DNA of 64,000 bases, taken from Siderastrea siderea (lineage: Eukaryota; Cnidaria; Anthozoa; Scleractinia; Rhizangiidae). The notes below the pieces were generated by a model, which saw only the letters and a list, made by a program, of their open reading frames with translations, was not told where the DNA came from and ran no database searches. The stretch covers positions 62,001 through 126,000 of the forward strand of contig CAXIQD010000024.1 in the NCBI GenBank assembly GCA_964030785.1. The letters run 5' to 3'. The position numbers were made by a program, and so were the translations under genes. Positions 23,801 through 36,450 of this stretch are shown here, one piece after another (the first letter of the stretch is position 1; each line of letters starts with the position of its first letter).

Positions 23801-26500
23801 AAAACCTGATGCAAACACTCGACGGAGTTTGGAAGAATTCGAAAGTGCTTACAATAGGTAAACCATTGCTAGCGGTTCGGGTTCACATAAACTTTCGAAT
23901 TCTCTGAAACTCGATCGGCTTTAGTGATTGCATCAGATTACGTAAGCACGCGTGATCGCTGACGCACAAATCTTGATGATAAACATACCCCTGTAACTGA
24001 CATAAGCCAAATGTCTTATATTAAGGCTTTTGAAAATATATTATTTCTTGGACTGAGTATTTACCATGCTCATGATTTACCGGGGTATTGTGAGAGGGGG
24101 GAATTGGGGAGGTTGGTACCTGGGGAAAAAAAATGGAAGAAGAGAGAGGAATGGACGTGGAGACAGGGGGGGTAAAAAACGCAAGGGAATTACCTTAACT
24201 TCGGAAAGTGTCTGATTCTTTCTTCAGACAAAATCTTTATTGTTTTCCTCCCAAATTGAAAGACAGCCATTTTAAAATAACCTGACTGAATAGCAGTTAA
24301 ACTACTCGAAAAGTCGTTTGATTTAAGGGCGGTGCCTCTTTTTGTTACTGTGCATCTCGGGTCTGGGGCCCGTTTCTCCAAAGCCCCGAAAATTTTCGGG
24401 CCCGAAAAGCAATCTTTAATTACCCGTATCTTAATAACAAAGTAGTGTACAGACGTGAAAATTTGTATGATGGGAATCTCTATTCATATAAAAATTGTGT
24501 GAAAAGGACAGCTCTGTAAACTTAAGGTTTGAGATTTTTGTTATGCCTTTTCGGACCCGAAAAGTTTTCGGGGCTTTCGAGAAACGGGCCCCTGGTCCGA
24601 GATGTTCAAGTTTCTTAAGGAGTTTGCCTACCGCAATCCCTCTGACAAAGTTATCTTTGCGCAGTTTATGTCTATGTGGAAAAAGCAGATCTTAGCAAGG
24701 GCTACCAGAATCCGAAAAGGAAATTGGGGGTAACCACGCATTTTTCAGCGATAATTGAGCTTAAATTTGGAAAGAGAATGCCACACATTCTAGTTTGTAT
24801 TTTAGAGCTTTTTTTAGAATTACGGTTGCTTAATCATCTCTGAAAAATGCTTGGCTTCCCATATGTTTCTTTTTAGATTCCAATAACCCTTGCTAAGAAC
24901 TGCTTTTTACTCAGTCATATTCTTTGCAAAAATACCCTTGTATGAGGAGGCAGCGTCCTTAATTTTTTTTTTCTTTTGACCTCGGAAAATCCCTTTTTAA
25001 GACGAAACAATTTCAAACATTTTACAGAATGGAGCCTAAATTTTAAAAAATACTATTGAAGTTTATGAAACCTTATTTTGTCGTCCACAATTTTTTGAAC
25101 GCCCTAAACATTGTGCCACTGAAGTTGAAGGGCATGACCTTCAATAGCAACTGAGCAAAAGATAAAGGGGGATATCGATGGTGGGAACAGGAGTACAAGC
25201 CCCCTTCCCTAATCCTGGTAGTTAGATGGAAGAAGACAGTTGACATTCTAATCTCAGATAACAACCTGAACAGGACAAAAGCCAATGGTACATTGTTTGA
25301 TTAGATGTCTCCTACTACACGTATTATTCCGAAAAAAGCGGCTTATTCCAAGGAATCTTGTATTCTGTCTTAGGCTGACCTCAGATTCACTTGATTGTCT
25401 TGAGCAATTTGTGCATTTTAAGAATAAAGTAAAAAATAAAACTGAAACAGTGAAACAGCGTGCACAGGAGGACAATTTCAAGACTCTTTCAATACCAAGT
25501 AAGATTATACCGAGAGAGAGAGACAATTGTTCCACTGGATTTGGACTCAACCCAAAGCAGTTTTCACGAAAAACGCGAGATAAAACGATGGAAGTAGCTC
25601 CAGTCAACGGAAACCATGGCATCCAAATGTGGATGTATTAATTCCTTTTGTTAATAATGGCGCGCGCTCTATGAACAAATATAAGTCCTTTTTTTTATTG
25701 TTTATTTTTCAGTCAGTGATATATTCGGAGTTGCTCACACATAAAAAAAATGTTATTTTGTTTTGTGTACACATTGTTAACTAATCAACATGACTTTTCT
25801 GAATTTAAGGAATCTGGCGGATAGATGAAACAGAAGGCACATTAGAGGCCAACTTATCTCCATGGACAATCATGTCACCATCCGGGGAAAAGCGCGTTGA
25901 AAATCCTCTTGAAACACAGTGCTCCAGTGACCAGGAGATAAAATGGAAGCGACCATTCATTTACTTTACACAGTGGATTAAGTAATGAGGTTTATTTTAA
26001 AACAAACGCCTCCTTCACGCCTGGAATCCTGTGTAGATAAGGTCGGATAAAGAACTATTCTCTTCTCTGATATCTGGATTTCAATAGCTGTCTGTACATG
26101 ATATATAGCTAGCAAAAAGCTGGACAAGTTTCTGACATAACGTCTCTCTTCCTCTAGATTTACAATATCATTGGTTGAAGCAAGACCTTTCTTAGTGAAC
26201 TCTGTTTTTGTAACGCAAGCAAATAGCCTCCTTCGGCCTTGTTTTAATAACTCCTCGGGGATTCAAAGACCGTGACGTTCTAAAAATTGTACATTATGTA
26301 AAGTATATGTCTCGATTGAATGGTTATTTATGTAAATACATGTTCAAGCGAATAATTTTTCAATCATTGGTGTGTAAGTTTTGAGTTTTGGGAGCTTTTA
26401 AAGTTGTTTTTTACCTCCAAAAGTAGAAAATTTCAAAGCAATATTCACACATCAAAAATTACCCTTGCATATTGGACCGCAGAGGTCGGAGTCTAGAAAC
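20841..26500. other. Host intergenic DNA upstream of the left E2F gene
   Basis: About 5.7 kb without a convincing gene. It contains a perfect hairpin of AATTTATAACCGGC and its complement (23,383-23,415), inverted-repeat DNA at 24,365-24,594, and an insertion of about 0.9 kb (about 24,165-25,060) absent from the right arm. The other open frames are short and unconserved in appearance. Confidence 0.55.
24365..24594. mobile_element. Inverted-repeat element in the left arm
   Basis: Ends GGGGCCCGTTTCTCCAAAGC and CTTTCGAGAAACGGGCCCC are complementary, with C-C-C-G-A-A-A-A-rich inner repeats. The element is about 230 bases. It lies within left-arm sequence absent from the right arm. No clear target duplication was found. 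Confidence 0.6.
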
Positions 26501-26778
26501 TACACCACGTGACCAATCTCTGGCGCGAAGCTTGAAAGCGCGCGCTTTTTGTTTTTGTCATTCAAAGGCAAAGGTTTGATGAATCGAGTGCAAACAAAGT
26601 AACTCAAAGGTTTTGAGCTGTTTTGGACTATATAGCCCTCCGATTTCAAGATCAAACCTACAAAAACGCTTTTTAATCTTTCATTTCGACCAGCGTCCTA
26701 TTTTTGCTGAATTTCTAGGATAAATCGAGCGAATTTAACAACATCGAAATTCTTGATTGGTGATTCGATCAATCCAAG
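26501..26778 (+). promoter_or_regulatory. Promoter of the E2F gene (left arm)
   Basis: Within 280 bases upstream of the ATG are a CACGTGAC E-box (26,506-26,513), a CCAAT box (26,513-26,517), and TGGCGCGAA (26,521-26,529), the reverse of the E2F consensus TTCGCGCCA. A further GCGCGCGC run follows. The start codon is inside AAGATGGCGAC, a YY1-type element. E2F genes of other animals are self-regulated by E2F sites, so autoregulation is likely. The right arm repeats the arrangement upstream of 44,401. Confidence 0.6.
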
Positions 26779-29700
26779 ATGGCGACTAGAAGGTACTCAA
26801 TTGTGGGTCGTGGAAGACCTCCTCTTAGCGCTAACAGCCACCAAGTCAATTCAATCACCAAGAAAAATTTGAACGGAAATAACTTTTCTTCCCATATACT
26901 GAAGACGAAAACGCCATCATCTCCCACGTTAAAAGGAACCAAGGCCGTGTTACGTACACCCGATGTTTACACAAAGGAGCGATCCCAGCTTTGTCCTGTG
27001 TCACGTCCTCAGGTAACTTCATTTCAAATTTTTCCTGTAATTGCCGCCACACAATCTTCTCCAGCATGTCTAAGCGTAGAATATTATCCTTAAACATTAA
27101 TTTTGAAACGCGATTGTTCATTTTTCAGGCCAAACGTCGGCTAGATTTGGACGAGTCACCTGGTCGAACTCGGCCGTCTTTTAGAACTCCGAAGACAAAG
27201 GGATGTGGACGAAGAAAGATGCGAAGAGAGATGCAGCCTTACCCAAAGTGTAATTATCTCTTTTCTTGACTTATATATTGTATTTTAGGTTTTATAAGAA
27301 GTAAGTTAACTAACACTTATATAGAACCACGGATCTACTAAAAGTTTGTGACTTGCACGTGCATTGAAGTGTTTCCGGGAAAGGAAGCCCGTAGGACGCG
27401 TTTAAATTTACATGGTAGTTTTTCTTCCTCCTTGTATAAAATAAGTTAAAGATTCAGTTGGGTAGTCTTTCACTTTGAGAAAAAGCTAAGCTACTCCTTG
27501 TGAATTTTAAGCTTATGTCGTGGCGTCATTAATGTCCCTTTGGCATATTGTTATTGATCGGACGAGTCACTGAAAAGGAGGGAGCTACAACAAAGACAAA
27601 AAGACCTTAAATGTCAGTTTGATGAGGGATTAGAAAACCTAGTATCTCTTGCACAATCCTCCTGGAGTTTATTACCAAAAAGTCGTTTGCTTTGATGAAA
27701 TTTTTGGGATTTCTGACGGGCGAGTCGGGTTTTAGAGAACAATGATAGTCTCTAAGTATGCAAATTTCGCAAATTATTGTCAGAAACCACATCAAAACGT
27801 TTTCCACTTCACTAGCGTTTAGGAATAATTTGAGGTCACTTAAAAAGGACAGAGCTATTAAGCTCTAAGTTTCTAAAGAGTTTTGATGGCATGATCCTAG
27901 ATAAGGCTCTTTCACTCTGTAAGTGGGTTCTATGAAAAATCTCCTCTATGTAAGTTTGTGTTACGATGCAATGGGTTTTGTCCAAGCTGTTAAACTGCTG
28001 ACACAGCTGTGTGTTTACATTTTTTCCTAGCATGCTGAAAACAGTAAACACAGAGTTTTTCACTTGATTAATCACACACACTTTTGTTTATGTATAAACC
28101 TTCTCAATGCCAAGAGGTGTAACTTTAAGTCACAGTGGAGCCTAGATTTAATGAAGTGCCAAGGGACTAGGGGAATTGGTTCATTATATTGAGGGTTCAT
28201 TGTACCAAGGTTCTTTTCCATACATTTTATTAGTGCTGGGCTGAAAAATATAGTTAGTATACCGAGAACTTTATTATGTAGAGGTTCATTAAATCAAGGT
28301 TCCATTTTAATTGACAAATTATTGAAAGATGATATGAGTAACACTACAGAAAGTACTTGCTCAGTAGCTTTCATTTGAATGGCCACACTTTAAGATTTTA
28401 TCCACAGACTGAAAAGGTAGAACCACCTTGTACAGCATAATAAACAGCACCACAGGAAAGTAGTGCTCAGTAGCTTTCGCTTGAATGGTCACACTTTAGG
28501 GTTTCATCCACAGACTCATAAGTTAGAACCACCATACACAGGATAATAAACAGCACCACAGGAAAGTACTACCCGATAGCTTTCATTTGAATGGCCACAC
28601 TAGGATTTCATCCACAGACTCAAAAGGTAGAACCATATACAATTTAATTAACAGCACCACAGGAAAGCACTAAGTTCATAAGTAACCATGTTCAAGCTAA
28701 TGAATGAGTACCACTGATCACATTATTGGCAACAAGCAAATTTTCTTTTAACTTTTCTAAAAGATTCTTCTGTCTTTTTTTTTATTTTTATTATTATTTT
28801 TTTTTGCTGCCCACAATGTATTGTTTGCAATCCTACATGTAATACAAAGCAAGGATTCATTCCCAAAATCATGACATACCAGGAGCTGATACATGTAGTT
28901 ATCTCTCGACTGTTAGTCGCCAGAAACAAGAACCTACTTATCTCAACCATCTAAAAGCCTCAGGCTCCAATTACAATCATGCACTTCAAACTCGCAAAAG
29001 GTCAATCTTGTATGTACTCTGTAACATATTCATCAGTGTTCAGATGTTTCCCTTTTTGGTACAGACTGGTTCCATAACTCAAAGTCTTGATATACATTGT
29101 ATGTAATACAACACCACTGCCTAATTTGGAAGGCCTTTGTTTTTCAAAAAAAAAAAGAGATTCAAAGTCAAAAAGAGTAAAAAAAAAGAGATTCAAAAAT
29201 TTCAAAGTCTACTTTGTTCGTTTTTTTTTCCTTTTTTTTTCTGTAGGCATTTACATGTATTATAATTATCCTGTACATGGTTGAGTGACATAAAACAACA
29301 AATAAAATTATCTTGAGCAATCTGATCATGCTGTACGTGCATCAGATGCATACCCATATATACCCAGCAAGGGATGGTTTTTGGTTTGAATCTCCCACCA
29401 CCCCCACCCCTCCAAAAAAAAACTAGTTTGGCTTCATATGGTACTTTCATTAAAAAATTTAGGTTTTGAAACCCCCACCCCCTCAGTATTTCCAATGAAC
29501 ATCCATGGGGTAGGTATGGATATTTTCTAGAACTACATAATGAAGGTGTTGAAAATAATTGCATTTGTTTTTATAACTGTGTTGCAATTTGTTTATGCTA
29601 TTGCAGTGTTTGTGAAATCCCCAATTGAGAAGACCAGGTATGACACGTCGCTTGGAATTTTAACCAAGAAATTTGTGGGTCTTTTGCGGAGCTCGGAAGA

Positions 29701-32700
29701 TGGAGTTGTGGATTTGAACCAAGCAGCTGACCTGCTGGAAGTTCAAAAAAGAAGGATCTATGACATCACTAATGTCCTAGAAGGTGTTGGACTAATCAAG
29801 AAAAAATCCAAGAATAATATCGAATGGAGGTTAGTAAACGAAATTAGCCCTATTTTTTATGTTAAAATCAATCGTGACAAGAAAAATGCTCCATTTCTTT
29901 CTTTATTCAAACTGTGGCTCGTTCGTTGTTTATCACTTCATGTCCAACACATGCTCCAGGATGGCTGTTAGGTGATGAAACACTGTTCTGATTATTCTAG
30001 AGGTACCTGCTACACTGATAGCTCTCGTCGATCAAAAGGTGTGGAGTCCATTTCAGCACAAATCATGGATCTTCACACAGATGTTGCTGATCTTGAGGCC
30101 AAAGAATGCTTCCTTGACAGGATGATTGAAGGCTGTCGATCAGAACTTAAAAATCTCACAGAGGATTCAGAAGTTGCCAAATATCCTTTCATACAATATT
30201 TTTGTAACACTGTAGATGGTTTGAGCCCAGGAGTCATATCATAATTCCATGAAGTATGAAGAAGAACTGTTTGTGTTGACATTTACTGATGGTTCGACAA
30301 CCTGAGCGAAAGTCATCATTAGGTCGATTTCCAGGTTGAGTTGACTCATCCACTCAGGCTGTTGAAACATCAGTCAATGTCAACACAAACAGTGCTTCTT
30401 AGGACTGATTGTCTCACCTGCATATGCACATTGATTGATAATAATAAAATTAAGATCAATTCTAGTTCCCAGGTTATTACTGGAATTGCCAAAGAACATG
30501 AGAAATTGATGGACTCTGACCAGCACAAAATTAGATCAGTAATGGGTTAACTGAGACGTTACAGCCGAAACATCATCAAATAAGCCAGACTGGCTTGAGT
30601 CAAAATGGTGTTCACCCTCCTTAAATTGTGTAAGGTGAATTCTTGTCCAGTCATAGCCTGAGAAAACAGCCGAGGTTTCTCGAGGTCGCCACTTGTGCCC
30701 TGGCGAAACGCAGTCTGAGTAACGAGCACAGAAATTCCATACTGATGATGCGTCACTACTCAGATCTAGGTAGTGCTTCTGATTGGTTGAAACGTGCAGG
30801 AACTTCGTTTCAACCAATCAGAAGCACTACCAAGATCTGGGTAGTGACACGTCATCAGTATGGAATTTCTGCGCTCGTTAAAGACAGACGTCGTTTTGCG
30901 AGGGCTCAAGTCGCGAACTCGCGAAATGTTGGCTGTTTTCTCAGGCTAGTCCAGTCATAACCTTATGAGATCATATTAGGCTATTTGGACAGGTGTATTC
31001 AGGCTTGGCCAGATGCAACTGTACAGTACATGTAGGTTGAAAGCCATTCATTACAAGCCTGACCCAAGTGTTCACATGGTCAACAAAATACATGTACATG
31101 TATGACTTTCATGATCAATAAGATTCCAGTCACCACTAGTTCAAATCTAAACAACCATTTTAACATGTCTAGTGGTTTTGATAGTACTTGTAGTTATGTG
31201 ATAGTTAAATAACTACCCTCCTGTACTACACCATTTAATCCTTAACTTTTACCACATTCGCATATGTCACATACAGGGATATCCGTGATGTCAAGCATTT
31301 TAAAAACAGGACAGTGATTGCAATCAAGGCTCCACCAGAAACAAGGCTAGAAGTCCCAGATCCAAGGGAGGTAATGTTATGATCATTATTTGAAGGGCCC
31401 GGTGGAAAAAGGGCGTAAGTGACGATTTGAGGTTAAAATCGAAATTGCTCCTATTTAGCTGAACATTGGCACACAGGCTGGTTTTCATGTGAGGAATGCC
31501 GTTGCGCACTTATTTCTTGACCTGGGATCTAAAATTTGAAGAATTAGCGTATTACTTTTGCGTGAAAAGTGTTGTTGAACTGAACTCGCTCAAGTGATGC
31601 GTGAAAGATTTCTTTTGTTCTCTGCCTGAACTAAAACAAAGGAATTCAACCTAGAATCTGCGGTCCTGTTCTTTTCTTTGTGTCAGTTTTAAGCAAAAGT
31701 AATACGCTAATTCTTCAAATTTTAGATCTCAGGTCAAGAAATAAGTGCGCTACGGCATTCCTCACATGAAAACCAGCCTGTGTGCCAATGTTCAGCTAAA
31801 TCGGAGCAATTTCGATTTTAACCTCAAATCGTCACTTACGCCCTTTTTCCACCGGGCCCAAGTCAGTTGTCTATCTTGGGGGGTGGGAGGAGGCGGGTGG
31901 GTAGATAGTATGGTAGGGTGTCATTTTCGGGTTGGAGAAAAGTATGGAGATTAGAAGAATGAAAATATCACGTCAACTAGTTTTCCAGACCTGGAAAAAG
32001 AATGGGAAGTATATAACTTTTAGTCTGCAAAAAGAATCAAAATTAATTTTGTCCCAAGCTACTTAGTCCCTCTACTCAGAGTCAATTCTCAACCAAATTT
32101 CAGGTTTTGCTGACTCTTTTAACAATTGGTAGATGCAGAATGCATTGCATTATTTTATTGTCTCTTTGTCAAGTCTGGAAAAACTGTAAAACAGTTTGAA
32201 GCTAAGTATGGAAAAAGCATATTAATTGCATGTCGCATTGAACTGCTGGGCACTATTTTGCACACATATTGTAGAGCTATGTTTGGCTGACACACTTCAC
32301 TCTCCTACAGAGCATCCAGATCTGGTTAAAGAGTGTACGAGGACCCATTGATGTCTACCTCTGTCCAGAAGACCAAGGAAACCTTCCATCGCCAATGAAA
32401 GACATCTCTCCTGTTAAACAGGCACCACCTCCCCAAACAACTCCAAGTCACTTTCTTTTGACATCCGAGAAAATGCCGCAAAGTTGCATCAATGCAGTGC
32501 AAGCTTACAAAGCTCCCCCACACAGGTTTAATGGGGATTTATCAAGAAGTATTGCATCATCCCTGATCAGCCCACAGAAAAATCTGTTCCTGCAGACTAA
32601 TGGTGATAGCTCTTTTCCTGAAGATTTGGACAGTGACACTTTGATTCCTCTTTCGCCAAATCTCACAGACGAAGAGTATTTATTTACCTTGACAGACACA

Positions 32701-32751
32701 GAAGGGATAACAGATCTGTTTGATTCATACAATTTGTGGAATGATGCTTGA
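26779..32751 (+). CDS. E2F: E2F1/2/3-type transcription factor, complete six-exon gene (left arm)
   Basis: Exons by splice sites and phase: 26779-27012, 27129-27249, 29607-29829, 30001-30180, 31256-31370 and 32311-32751, giving 437 residues. Exon 2 starts with A-K-R-R-L-D-L, the cyclin A-binding motif of E2F1-3. Exon 3 is the winged-helix DNA-binding domain ([10 protein letters not shown] ... [12 protein letters not shown]). Exon 4 is the dimerisation coiled coil. Exons 5-6 form the marked box ([20 protein letters not shown]). The end (L-T-D-E-E-Y ... G-I-T-D-L-F-D) is the Rb-binding transactivation motif. Intron 4 is a U12-type AT-AC intron. The protein should activate S-phase genes with DP partners and be held by Rb. 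Confidence 0.93.
27250..29606 (+). other. Intron 2 of the left E2F gene with a VNTR
   Basis: 2.36 kb. At about 28,340-28,680 there are about three copies of a unit of about 105 bases (core: CAGTAGCTTTC, TTGAATGG, CCACAGACT, AGAACCACC). The right arm has about five copies (42,360-42,800). A related single copy is at about 22,160-22,310. Poly-T and poly-A runs flank the array. Confidence 0.7.
30181..31255 (+). other. U12-type AT-AC intron (intron 4 of E2F)
   Basis: The 5' end is ATATCCTTT (30,181), the branch-site consensus TCCTTAAC is at 31,239-31,246 and the intron ends in CCAC at 31,255, 10 bases after the branch A. Joining 30,180 to 31,256 keeps the frame and gives the conserved A-Y-V-T-Y-R-D-I-R block. 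No GT-AG pair here does so. Confidence 0.9.
30654..30948. mobile_element. MULE-like inverted-repeat element in E2F intron 4 (left arm)
   Basis: 295 bases with ends TAGCCTGAGAAAACAGCC and GGCTGTTTTCTCAGGCTA, flanked by the 9-bp duplication GTCCAGTCA (30,645-30,653 and 30,949-30,957). Nine-base duplications are typical of Mutator-like elements. The arms are long and nearly complementary throughout. Confidence 0.8.
31393..31866. mobile_element. Inverted-repeat element present only in the left arm
   Basis: About 474 bases with ends GGGCCCGGTGGAAAAAGGGC and complement, about 170 bases of terminal inverted repeat, in E2F intron 5. The right arm has the empty site (GATCATTATTTGTCTATC), and TTG occurs on both sides of the insertion, suggesting a 3-bp duplication. 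Confidence 0.8.
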
Positions 32752-34999
32752 GGTAGTTCAGGTACTCTTTGATGCTTTGTATTGATTGGTGATGTAACAT
32801 AAGTGTATTCTGTAATAGGGTAAACAATAATGATACAAAAAGTAGTTTGTTGGATGTTTAAGTACACTGTACATGTACATACGGTAAATAATTGTGTATT
32901 ATCCTTATGAAGAGACTAGAGGGTCGTCATTGAATTTGACCCTTCATAAGACTGCAAATGAGACCAGACAGACATGTAGTCTATAAAATACTGAGGTCAG
33001 CCAGCAGTGCATGCTGGGTCACCAAGTGCTAAATATTCAATCAGTTTCTCAAGCAGTCATCTTGGATTAGGAGAACTGGGGAGAGTTGTTCCTCTCATCC
33101 TTACAAGTCTTGACCAATCCACAATGGCTCACACATGAATTTAAAGTATACAGTGCTTGCTCATCAGAAATCACCTGCAAAGCAGTCCAAGTACATGTAG
33201 TAAGTGCTCGATAGCTTTCATACAAAATGTAGTTTAAATTCCGTGGCGCATTTGATTTTACTCTGATTCTGCACACATTAGAGAATTAACTCATGTATGG
33301 CAAAACACAGCAGTCCACAGAAAAGTGTATATGTACCTGACACAAGGATTTTTTACACATACATTAATGTTCTAACCACATTACACAACTTTTTCCCTGC
33401 ATGCATAATAAACAAGTACATACACACGTACGTACATATAATAAACAGTTCTGAAACGATAAAAAAAATATTTAGAACCTTTTTTTTGTGGATGGGGGTA
33501 TTCACACCAAAATAATAAAGCAGCAAAAATTGATACCCTATGTTAGACTTAATAAATATGGATAAAAAGTTATAACAGTGGAGGGGTGGGGCACACAATT
33601 GGGAAAAGCTAGAGACAGGAGAGTTAAAACACCCTCTCCTCCCACCCCTCCCCCACCCTCACTTCTCCCCCCCCCCCCCCCTGAGCCTTACTGGGATTAT
33701 ACTGGGATTACAACACTGGTGAAATGTGTTAATGCATGTAAATGGTTTCTATTGACTTTTTAAATCAGGAAATTAATATTAATAGACAAATAATATTAGA
33801 CACCCCAATGTTTAGAGACTGTCCAAAAGTAAGCAAACTTGGGATTAGTTACATTAATAGGTTATTAGATTCCAGTTTTTTAACCTTGTACTTTAGTGAA
33901 TTAATAGGATGGAATATTAAGAGTATTCTTGTTAGGTTCCTGTTTTTTAACCTGGTACATAAGTGAACAAATAGTATAAAATATCAAGAGTATTCTTGAC
34001 TAATGATTTTTAAAGTTGATTTTTTTTTACATATGTAAATACAACACATTAAGGCTTAATTGTCAAACTTGCAGAGTGGAAAAAATGGAGTTTTTTAATG
34101 AGAAAAAATAAAAATGATTACTGTGAACATGTTTTTCAATGCAGTTTTCACTTACATGTAATTGTTTTAACTATGTTCACTCTATGTTGTCCCAATCCAT
34201 CCACTGGTGTTGATACATGTTATAGTACTGGCAAAACAAAAATCTAACAAAATGCCATAGAAACATGTACTGCTTTGATGGACTAACAACTGCAGCATTT
34301 CAATAAAACTTAACTCCAATGTTGTTGCCAAGGAAAATATCTAATTGTCAAATCATGGGTATATCCATAAGAAGACCTTTAGACAAACAAGTCTTTACAA
34401 TTTTTATTGGCAACTTTACGGAAATGAACTTGTAGACTAACCCGTCTTACATCCTAAAATGACAACCAAACATAAAGTTAAAAATTGTATAATCTGTTTT
34501 ATGAATATTCAATTAGGTTTTTAAAACTATTATTTAAGTCTAGGCTCATCAAAATGTCATTACAATTACCTGGTCACATGAAGTCTGCATCACCTATGGA
34601 ATATGACTCCAGTTAACCCTTTAACACTCAAGAGTGCCACATGGCACAAGATGCCATTACATGCTCAATATTTGGTCAATTTGTGTGAAATTGGCTCAAC
34701 CAAAAGATCCGCACACTGAAGGCATAAAATTGGAACCCCCTCCTATATGAGACTTGATTTACCACCCTCTCCGACTTTAGTATTTTTAGGTTCGTTGATA
34801 TCTTACAACAAGCAGTGCACTGAGAGCTGCAAATTTAGCCATAGTTTAGGGCTATACACTGTGTATGAGGAATAGGAAAATTTTAAATGTTTTTCTTTTT
34901 TCCTTTTGGACACTCCTCAGTCTAATCTGAGACATCCTCTAAACCTGTTATTGTGATTTACAGCATACCCCAGAAAGTACCTTTCAAATGGTATATCAC
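32752..34999. other. E2F 3' flank and inner tip of the left arm
   Basis: AT-rich DNA with a C-run at about 33,668-33,681. The open frames here have mirror copies in the right arm, but neither shows a domain or a coding look. The tip (34,900-35,000) runs into the assembly gap. Confidence 0.55.
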
Positions 35000-35000
35000 A

Positions 35001-35200
35001 NNNNNNNNNNNNNNNNNNNNNNNNNNNNNNNNNNNNNNNNNNNNNNNNNNNNNNNNNNNNNNNNNNNNNNNNNNNNNNNNNNNNNNNNNNNNNNNNNNNN
35101 NNNNNNNNNNNNNNNNNNNNNNNNNNNNNNNNNNNNNNNNNNNNNNNNNNNNNNNNNNNNNNNNNNNNNNNNNNNNNNNNNNNNNNNNNNNNNNNNNNNN
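35001..35200. other. Assembly gap (200 N)
   Basis: Exactly 200 unknown bases directly at the inner end of the left arm. Gap size is probably nominal. Confidence 0.99.
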
Positions 35201-35218
35201 AAGTGTCACTCATCGTTA

Positions 35219-35432
35219 ATGCTGCTTTCCATATCATCGCTATGATCGCTGCAATCGCTGGAAACAACATTCAGCAATCGTTGTGATCACATGTATACCA
35301 CACTTCAGCGATCGTGGCGATCACAGCATTTCACAACGATCACTGAAGAGTGGTTTCATTATGATTGCAACGATTGCTGAACGTTGTTTCCAGTGATTGT
35401 AGCGATCATAGCGATCGTATGGAAACCAGCCT
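35219..35432. mobile_element. TTA-flanked inverted-repeat element in the central spacer
   Basis: 214 bases with ends ATGCTGCTTTCCAT and ATGGAAACCAGCCT, interior GCGATCATAGCGATCG-type repeats, flanked by TTA (35,216-35,218 and 35,433-35,435). Same superfamily signature as the element at 20,125, with a different interior. Confidence 0.7.
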
Positions 35433-35435
35433 TTA

Positions 35436-36450
35436 ATTTCAACGCTTTTCGGTTGTTTACCCTTGCATCTATCCTCCCTTTGTTCATTTGCTTTAATATC
35501 ACTTTATCAACAACAGGCCAAATTGTGTATGAGACAGTTCCTTTTGGGTTACTCTTTGGTTCAATTATTCGTTCATTTACTTGATTTTGACGCGCACAAT
35601 TCATGTGTTTGTTTTTAAAATAAAGTAAGAAATACAATAAGTTATCGAAGAACTGAAAACGCATGATCCGTATAAAAAAGATCGTAAAAGACTTACGAAA
35701 GTGATGATCTTGGATAGCTCTAAAATTCATATATTACATGCGAGACCAAAACCTGACAAGGGTCTCAAATGCCCCGGGGTCGTCCTGGGGGTATGCATAT
35801 GCCCGACCCCCGGGCCGTAATAAAATTTCAAATGCCCCACCCCTGGGATTGAAACGTGAGCAAATGCCCGGCTAATGCCAGGGGGGGGGGGGGGGGGATG
35901 GGCACCGCTGGAATTGACTGATGCATAACCCTTTTAAAACCCTCAAATAACAGTGACAAAAATGAAATTTCTCCTTACATTATCAAATACTTGTTCAAAC
36001 ATTCTAATGATGAAAATAAAGAGTGATCACCAAAGATAAGATGTCTTGATATTTAGACAAATTATTTTTACTAGTTCCATAAGAAATGTATGGAGAACAG
36101 TAAGGAGAATATGCATTTTTATGTAGTGTTTGTGTGTGGGGCAATGACCGAGTGTTTACCCACAAGAGATCTCTGTTAGCAAAATATTAATGAAAGGACA
36201 TTGATGTTCAACCTTATTTATTCCTGCATAGACAATGAAAGCTTTGCATGAAAAAAGTGCATGCAATTCCCCAGAAATCCAGGTCTGACATAAAAAAAAA
36301 TGTTATGTTCACCTTAATTATCATTTTGTGAAATAATTCATATTTATTGTGGCATGTAAACTAGCCTGTTTCAGTAAAGATTTCACCCTTTACCGTCCAA
36401 GGTAAATGCCAGGTTTTTCTAAATTGGCAACTATGAACTGTTAGACCACA
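35436..36450. other. Single-copy centre of the inverted repeat
   Basis: About 1 kb not mirrored elsewhere in the window, AT-rich, with a G homopolymer of about 17 at 35,881-35,897. No gene seen. With the gap it separates the two arms. Confidence 0.6.

Larger units (their letters stand above)
18803..35000 (+). repeat. Left arm of a giant inverted repeat (about 16 kb)
   Basis: This arm reads as the reverse complement of 36,451-52,520. Matching landmarks include the complete E2F genes (26,779-32,751 and 38,698-44,401), the MULE-like element (30,654-30,948 and 39,958-40,250), the TTA-flanked element (20,125-20,544 and 50,925-51,348) and the arm tips at 35,000/36,451. Point differences are frequent and there are several arm-specific insertions. 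Confidence 0.93.

Noticed and set aside
1..32751. A functional link between the Polinton and the neighbouring E2F gene
   Set aside because: Proximity alone is not evidence; the element sits in a minisatellite and the E2F gene is about 8 kb away.
33297..33966. Short open frames mirrored in both arms (for example 33,353-33,598 and 37,854-38,099)
   Set aside because: Conserved only because the arms are duplicates; low-complexity, no domain, no splice context.
34917..35270. Open frames spanning the N gap
   Set aside because: They consist mostly of unknown bases.
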